From Salinimicrobium sp964572365 (GTDB taxonomy: Bacteria; Bacteroidota; Bacteroidia; Flavobacteriales; Flavobacteriaceae): a stretch of DNA of 10,241 nucleotides. Below are positions 6,410 through 10,241 of the stretch, in pieces. Below the pieces are notes generated by a model, which saw only the letters and a list, made by a program, of their open reading frames with translations, searched no databases and was not told the DNA's origin. The stretch's first letter is position 1. Every line of letters starts with the position of its first letter. Position numbers and translations under genes: made by a program. Location of the stretch: positions 1-10,241 of the forward strand of contig CAZNFK010000079.1 in assembly GCA_964572365.1 (NCBI GenBank), read 5' to 3'.

Positions 6410-8062
6410 TTAATTAAGCAGCGCTTTTGCGTGGGCTACGGCAGATTCACTGATGTTCTTCCCTCCCAGCATCATCGCCAGTTCTTCAATGCGGTCATCC
6501 CCTCTCAATTCCACGATGTTGGTAATGGTACTGTGAGCAGCATCTTCTTTAAAGATCTTGAAATGTGAATCCCCTTTTCCGGCTATCTGCGGAAGGTGGG
6601 TTATTGCCAGCACCTGCATGTTTTTTCCCATTCTTTGGAGAATAACAGCCATTTTTTGAGCGATATCTCCGGAAACCCCGGTATCAATTTCATCAAAAAT
6701 GATGGTTGGCAACTTGCTGTAGGTTGCCAATATACTTTTCACGGCCAGCATGATACGGGATAATTCTCCGCCCGAAGCCGCTTTTTTAATATCATTAAAA
6801 CTGCCCCCTTTGTTGGCCGAAAGCAACCACGAAAGTTTGTCCTGCCCGTTAGGGAAAAAGTCCGCTTGTTTTTCAAGCTCAATTTTCAGTTTGGCATTGG
6901 GCATTCCCAGGTCTGCCAGGATGGTTTCTATTTCTTTTACAAACTTTGGAATGATCGCTTTCCTGGAATCGTGGATCTCTGCAGCCTCCTTTCGCAATAC
7001 CTCCTGTTGGCCAGAAATCGCTTTTTCAGCCTTCCTGATCTCTTCTTCTGCATTTTCTGAAACCGAAACTTTTTGTGCCAGCTCTTGTTCGATCTCTTTT
7101 AATTCGGAAACAGTCGAAACCATATGCTTTTTCTGAAGGTTGTATAAAACCTGAAGCTTATCGTTGATCTGCGAAAGTTCTTCGGGATTTGCCTCTACTT
7201 TGTCTAAAGAGGACTCCAATTCTGTGGCAATATCATCCAGTTCAATGTTCACACTTTGAAGCCGCTCATATAACTGCTGATAATTTGCAGATATTGTTGA
7301 GATCTTCTGCAAATTATTGCGGGCTTCCCGCAAAGCTGCCGCAGCCCCGATCTCTTCCTGCTGAATATAATTTACCGCACTGCCCAACTGTTCGGTAAGC
7401 TGCTCCACATTGCTAAGTTCTTCAAAACGTTCTTCGAGCTCTTCCTGCATTCCTGGTTCCAGTTTAGCCTGCTGTAGTTCGGTTAGCAAAAATAGATTGT
7501 AATCGTATTCTTTGGTGGCCTGCGCCTGCTCTTCTTTTAACTGCTGCAACTGCTTTTGAAACCGCTTTAGTTCTTTTAGAGACTCCTGATAAGTTTTTAC
7601 TTTTTCAGCATTCCCGGCCAGGGAATCGATCACCAGGAATTGGTAGTCGTTATCTCCAAGGCTTAAGGTCTCATGCTGACTATGAATATCAAGCAACCGC
7701 TCTCCCAAAACCTGAAGAGAAGATAGATTCGCCGGAGTATCATTTATGAATGCTCTTGATTTTCCTGACGGAAGGATCTCCCTTCTAATGATGGTTTGGA
7801 TTTCATAATCAAGATCTTCAGCAGCAAAAAGCGACCGAAGGTCATAGGCAGCGATATTGAATGTACCTTCGATCACACATTTTTTTTCGGGATCACGAAT
7901 GGCACTAAAGTCTGCCCTTTTTCCAAGGAGCAACGAAAGAGCTCCCAGCATAATGGACTTCCCCGCGCCGGTTTCCCCTGTGATGATGGTAAACCCGGGC
8001 TGAAGGTTCATCTGGATGTCTTCAATAAGGGCGTAATTTTTTATCGAAAGCGTTGTTAGCAA
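6410..8062 (-). CDS. recN: DNA repair protein RecN (SMC-like ATPase)
   Basis: RecN is a cytoplasmic ATPase of the SMC family that acts early in recombinational repair of double-strand breaks, helping RecA and holding DNA ends together. The 550 residues are normal for the family. The N-terminal half of the ATPase head has LSIKNYALIEDIQMNLQPG and the Walker A motif GETGAGKS (29-36). A Gln/Glu-rich coiled coil spans about 155-365, shorter than in SMC proteins. The C-terminal half has the ABC signature ASGGELSRI (about 430), Walker B with TIIFDEIDTGVSG (about 457) and the H-loop AITHLPQIAG. The start is TTG at 8062: the family N-terminus MLTTLSIKNYAL begins there and an in-frame TAA lies five codons upstream, so no ATG is available. 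It follows porD by 57 bp and appears to have its own promoter as well as readthrough from coaBC-porD. Confidence 0.96.
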   Translation of the reverse strand: MLTTLSIKNYALIEDIQMNLQPGFTIITGETGAGKSIMLGALSLLLGKRADFSAIRDPEKKCVIEGTFNIAAYDLRSLFAAEDLDYEIQTIIRREILPSGKSRAFINDTPANLSSLQVLGERLLDIHSQHETLSLGDNDYQFLVIDSLAGNAEKVKTYQESLKELKRFQKQLQQLKEEQAQATKEYDYNLFLLTELQQAKLEPGMQEELEERFEELSNVEQLTEQLGSAVNYIQQEEIGAAAALREARNNLQKISTISANYQQLYERLQSVNIELDDIATELESSLDKVEANPEELSQINDKLQVLYNLQKKHMVSTVSELKEIEQELAQKVSVSENAEEEIRKAEKAISGQQEVLRKEAAEIHDSRKAIIPKFVKEIETILADLGMPNAKLKIELEKQADFFPNGQDKLSWLLSANKGGSFNDIKKAASGGELSRIMLAVKSILATYSKLPTIIFDEIDTGVSGDIAQKMAVILQRMGKNMQVLAITHLPQIAGKGDSHFKIFKEDAAHSTITNIVELRGDDRIEELAMMLGGKNISESAVAHAKALLN

Positions 8063-8079
8063 GAGAAATAAATTTTAGG

Positions 8080-8111
8080 TAAAGATACGTGAGAATTCAT
8101 TCCGAATCAAA
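8080..8111 (-). promoter_or_regulatory. Promoter candidate for recN
   Basis: On the minus strand TTTG (8108-8111), a 20-bp spacer and TATCTTTA (8080-8087) fit the Bacteroidetes promoter pattern, with one mismatch at the last base of the -7 box. Transcription would begin about 10-12 nt before the TTG start of recN. I see no SOS-type operator in the interval; a short repeat ATTCCG/CGGAAT (8099-8104 and 8113-8118) overlaps the -33 region. Confidence 0.4.
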
Positions 8112-8119
8112 GCGGAATT

Positions 8120-9010
8120 TTAGTACCTGATGTTGCTCCATTTTTCTGAAAAAGTAGGAGCCATAGAATTGAGGGCATCTACCACTTCTTTTACAGAAAC
8201 AGATGGTCCACCACTGAATACTTGCTGCACCTCATCGGCCTTGGCATCAAAGAAGGTACGCACCAGTAAAGAATTAGGTCTCCGGTCGTTCATTCGGTCA
8301 AGGTCAAGAATGGCATTGGCAACGGCCTTCTTTCCTTCTGCAGGAGACATATGCATCCTGTCCAGACCATTCCTGTGATACCCATAAAGGGCAGTTCGGT
8401 AACCTGAAAAAGAATTAGACATCAGGTCGGTGATCAACCTGTACCTGGAGGCGTTTCCATCCATAGCCTTCCATCCTGCTCTACCTCCTTGTTGCGCAGT
8501 ATTTACGATCTGGTTGGCAGTTTCGTAATAAGCTGTACCGCCCTGTTCTTCAAAAGTATCGGCATCGAGGCCTAAAATTGTATAAACGTAAAAAGTTACT
8601 ACAGAAACCAGGTCAGATCCATATTCATTGGGATTAAAGCTGAAAGGAGCATATTCTGTATAGGTGAATCCCAGCTGATCATCTTTAAAGTTGAAAACGG
8701 GGCTCACCATTGTAGAACCAAATACCGGTCTTGACGATTGTACCTGGATGGTTCCGGTAAAAGAATCTGCCTCATAGCCGGTAATATTGATGAACATACT
8801 GCAATTAATACGTTCATGCGGCAAGAATTGCCTGTTGGTCCACTTGGTTTGATTGATGAATTCTGTGAGGGAATTTTCAAGGGTCTTGAAAACCGTCACA
8901 TTCGTTCTTCCTGTTTGCTCGGCATTAACCACCACCTGGCAATTGAGTTCCTGTCCAAAACACAGGCTGCTGAATAAAAAAAACGTCGCGAAAAGGAGCA
9001 GTTTATTCAT
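8120..9010 (-). CDS. porD: PorD-like type IX secretion protein (DUF4835)
   Basis: This is a 296-residue exported protein with a clear signal peptide (MNKLLLFATFFLFSSLCFG, cleavage likely before QELNC). It has the DUF4835 features as I know them: ELNCQVVVNAEQTGRTN near the mature N-terminus, the RINCSMFINITGYEADSFTGTIQVQSSRPVFG-type strand region (about 68-97), a YTEYAPFSFNPNEYGSDL segment and a C-terminal region with DLDRMNDRRPNSLLVRTFFDAKADEVQQVFSGG. Members are annotated as PorD, one of the proteins linked to the Por/type IX secretion system of Bacteroidota; their exact task is unclear. The ATG lies 8 bp inside the end of coaBC, so translation is probably coupled. The order omega-coaBC-porD-recN is, from memory, common in this phylum. 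The family call is good; the secretion role comes from annotation of relatives, not from motifs here. Confidence 0.87.
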   Translation of the reverse strand: MNKLLLFATFFLFSSLCFGQELNCQVVVNAEQTGRTNVTVFKTLENSLTEFINQTKWTNRQFLPHERINCSMFINITGYEADSFTGTIQVQSSRPVFGSTMVSPVFNFKDDQLGFTYTEYAPFSFNPNEYGSDLVSVVTFYVYTILGLDADTFEEQGGTAYYETANQIVNTAQQGGRAGWKAMDGNASRYRLITDLMSNSFSGYRTALYGYHRNGLDRMHMSPAEGKKAVANAILDLDRMNDRRPNSLLVRTFFDAKADEVQQVFSGGPSVSVKEVVDALNSMAPTFSEKWSNIRY

Positions 9011-10214
9011 TTAACAACAGGATTAATTCATTTAAAATATCTTCGGCTACCTCTTTTTTGGTCTTCAAACCAAAATCGGCTTTTTTGCCATTATTGAACA
9101 AGATACTTATTTTATTGGTTTCAGATTTAAATCCGGCTCCTTTATCATTGAGGGAATTCAAAACGATAAAGTCAAGATTCTTTCTTTCCAGTTTTCCAAG
9201 AGCATTTTGCTGCTCATTTTCCGTTTCCAGGGCGAACCCTACCAGGATCTGGTTCTTCTTTCTGCCTCCAAGGGAAGCCAACACATCGGGAGTACGCTCC
9301 AGCTCTAATGAGAGGTTTTCAGTCTCCTTTTTTATCTTTTGATCGGCCACTTTCCTGGGGCGGTAATCTGAAACTGCAGCCGCGGCGATAGCTGCATCTA
9401 CCTCATCAAAATGTTGGATGGCAGCCTCATACATTTCCTGCGCGCTCTGCACTCTTATGAGTTGAATACCCTCATCGGGATTTTCCAGGTGTGTAGGACC
9501 CGAAATAAGGATCACTTCTGCTCCTGCCCTTTTGGCCGCGGCAGCCAGCTCATAACCCATTTTTCCGCTGGAATGGTTTCCTATAAAACGTACGGGATCA
9601 ATTGCTTCGTATGTAGGGCCGGCGGTGATCATCACCTTTTTTCCTTTTAGCGGAAGGTTTGCTGAAATGTGATCTTCAATGAACTTTATGATCTCTTCGG
9701 GTTCTGCCATCCTACCCTCTCCCACTAATCCACTTGCCAGTTCGCCTGAAGTGGCAGGGATCATAATGTTTCCGAAGGAAATAAGAGTTTCAAAGCTCTG
9801 TTTAGTAGATGGGTGCTTGTACATGTCCAGATCCATTGCCGGGGCAAAATACACCGGACATTTTGCTGAAAGATAAGTAGCAAGTAAAAAATTATCACTG
9901 TTGCCGGCAGCCATTTTTGAAAGGGAATTGGCAGTGGCAGGCGCGATCAACATGAGATCGGCCCACAGGCCAAGATCAACATGGTTGTTCCACAACCCGT
10001 TATCATCTTCTTCCCTCGTAAAGGAAGAAATAACCGGGTTTTTGGATAAAGTGGATAAGGTAAGAGGGGTAACAAATTCCCTGGCTGCAGGCGTTAGGAT
10101 AACCTTCACCTCTGCTCCTGCCTTTACAAACAAGCGGACCAGGAAAGCTGTTTTATAAGCGGCAATACCAGCGGTAACGCCAAGTAGTATCTTTTTGCCG
10201 CTTAGTACAGACAT
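9003..10214 (-). CDS. coaBC: Bifunctional phosphopantothenoylcysteine decarboxylase / phosphopantothenate-cysteine ligase
   Basis: The enzyme converts 4'-phosphopantothenate to 4'-phosphopantetheine in two steps of CoA synthesis: CTP-dependent ligation of cysteine (CoaB, C-terminal) and FMN-dependent oxidative decarboxylation (CoaC, N-terminal). Its 403 residues are the usual length. The CoaC half shows GVTAGIAAYK (12-21), His78 in NNHVDLGLWAD, the flavin-site APATANSLSKMAAG and PAMDLDMY (125-132). The CoaB half begins at about 190 with KVMITAGPTYEAIDP and the NHSSGKMG motif (213-220), followed by AAAVSDYRP (278-286), Lys293 in DQKIKK and GFALET (326-331). Two positions differ from E. coli: Asp128 stands where the PXMNXXMW motif has Asn, and Ser161 (ELASGLVGEGRM) stands where Cys158 is expected. 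The gene starts 3 bp after the preceding gene and overlaps porD by 8 bp. Identification is secure. Confidence 0.97.
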   Translation of the reverse strand: MSVLSGKKILLGVTAGIAAYKTAFLVRLFVKAGAEVKVILTPAAREFVTPLTLSTLSKNPVISSFTREEDDNGLWNNHVDLGLWADLMLIAPATANSLSKMAAGNSDNFLLATYLSAKCPVYFAPAMDLDMYKHPSTKQSFETLISFGNIMIPATSGELASGLVGEGRMAEPEEIIKFIEDHISANLPLKGKKVMITAGPTYEAIDPVRFIGNHSSGKMGYELAAAAKRAGAEVILISGPTHLENPDEGIQLIRVQSAQEMYEAAIQHFDEVDAAIAAAAVSDYRPRKVADQKIKKETENLSLELERTPDVLASLGGRKKNQILVGFALETENEQQNALGKLERKNLDFIVLNSLNDKGAGFKSETNKISILFNNGKKADFGLKTKKEVAEDILNELILLLNE

Positions 10215-10217
10215 TTG

Positions 10218-10241
10218 TTATTCTTCGCTTTTAGTATTGCG
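10218..10241 (-). CDS. rpoZ: C-terminal end of the upstream gene, probably RNA polymerase omega subunit
   Basis: Only the last seven codons (RNTKSEE) and a TAA are in the window, ending 3 bp before the coaBC start. The frame cannot be confirmed from so little. The proposal rests on gene order: in Bacteroidota a short omega/RPB6-type subunit gene commonly precedes coaBC, and such proteins often end in polar, acidic residues. Treat the symbol as a guess from context. Confidence 0.4.
   Translation of the reverse strand, partial: RNTKSEE

Noticed and set aside
8099..8118. Short inverted repeat ATTCCG/CGGAAT between porD and recN as a terminator
   Set aside because: The stem is only 6 bp with an 8-nt loop and no following T-run; it is too weak to call.

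Overview
The window comes from a bacterium of the Bacteroidota, most likely a marine flavobacterium of the Gramella/Salegentibacter type. The assignment rests on several things: a DUF4835/PorD-type protein of the type IX secretion system between coaBC and recN, an RprX/RprY-like two-component pair, promoter boxes of the Bacteroidetes type (TTTG and TAnnTTTG), and protein sequences of flavobacterial style. Genus level is inference, since no search was possible.

Every gene lies on the minus strand, so transcription runs from high to low coordinates. Block 1 (10241 to 6410) starts with the last codons of a small gene, probably the RNA polymerase omega subunit. It continues with coaBC (bifunctional CoA synthesis enzyme), porD (overlapping coaBC by 8 bp) and recN (DNA repair ATPase, TTG start, with a promoter candidate of its own). 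Block 2 is fabI (enoyl-ACP reductase), which ends at a textbook intrinsic terminator at 5469-5509. Block 3 (5434 to 2894) is a tightly overlapping operon: a membrane-anchored family 2 glycosyltransferase, a YbbR-domain membrane protein and coaE (dephospho-CoA kinase). Block 4 (2821 to 524) is a histidine kinase and its OmpR-family response regulator, 3 bp apart. They are followed by a long RNA hairpin. Block 5 (394 to 1) is the N-terminal part of a secreted NHL-repeat beta-propeller protein that runs out of the window.

The gene content is mostly housekeeping: CoA synthesis (coaBC, coaE), fatty acid elongation (fabI) and DNA repair (recN). Envelope functions are mixed in (PorD, glycosyltransferase, YbbR protein, sensor kinase). 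I found no mobile element, CRISPR array, tRNA, rRNA or defence system, and no new multi-gene system.

The unusual material is in the short intergenic regions. Two TAnnTTTG boxes end exactly 4 nt before an ATG, at the glycosyltransferase and the histidine kinase, which suggests leaderless mRNAs. The first of these promoters appears to use the T-tract of the fabI terminator as its -33 element. The second lacks a -33 TTG but has three contiguous 8-bp repeats there. A 42-bp palindrome lies downstream of the response regulator; its only mismatches become G-U pairs in the minus-strand RNA. A perfect 9-bp inverted repeat abuts the first possible start of the NHL gene, whose true start is unclear and might involve a frameshift.
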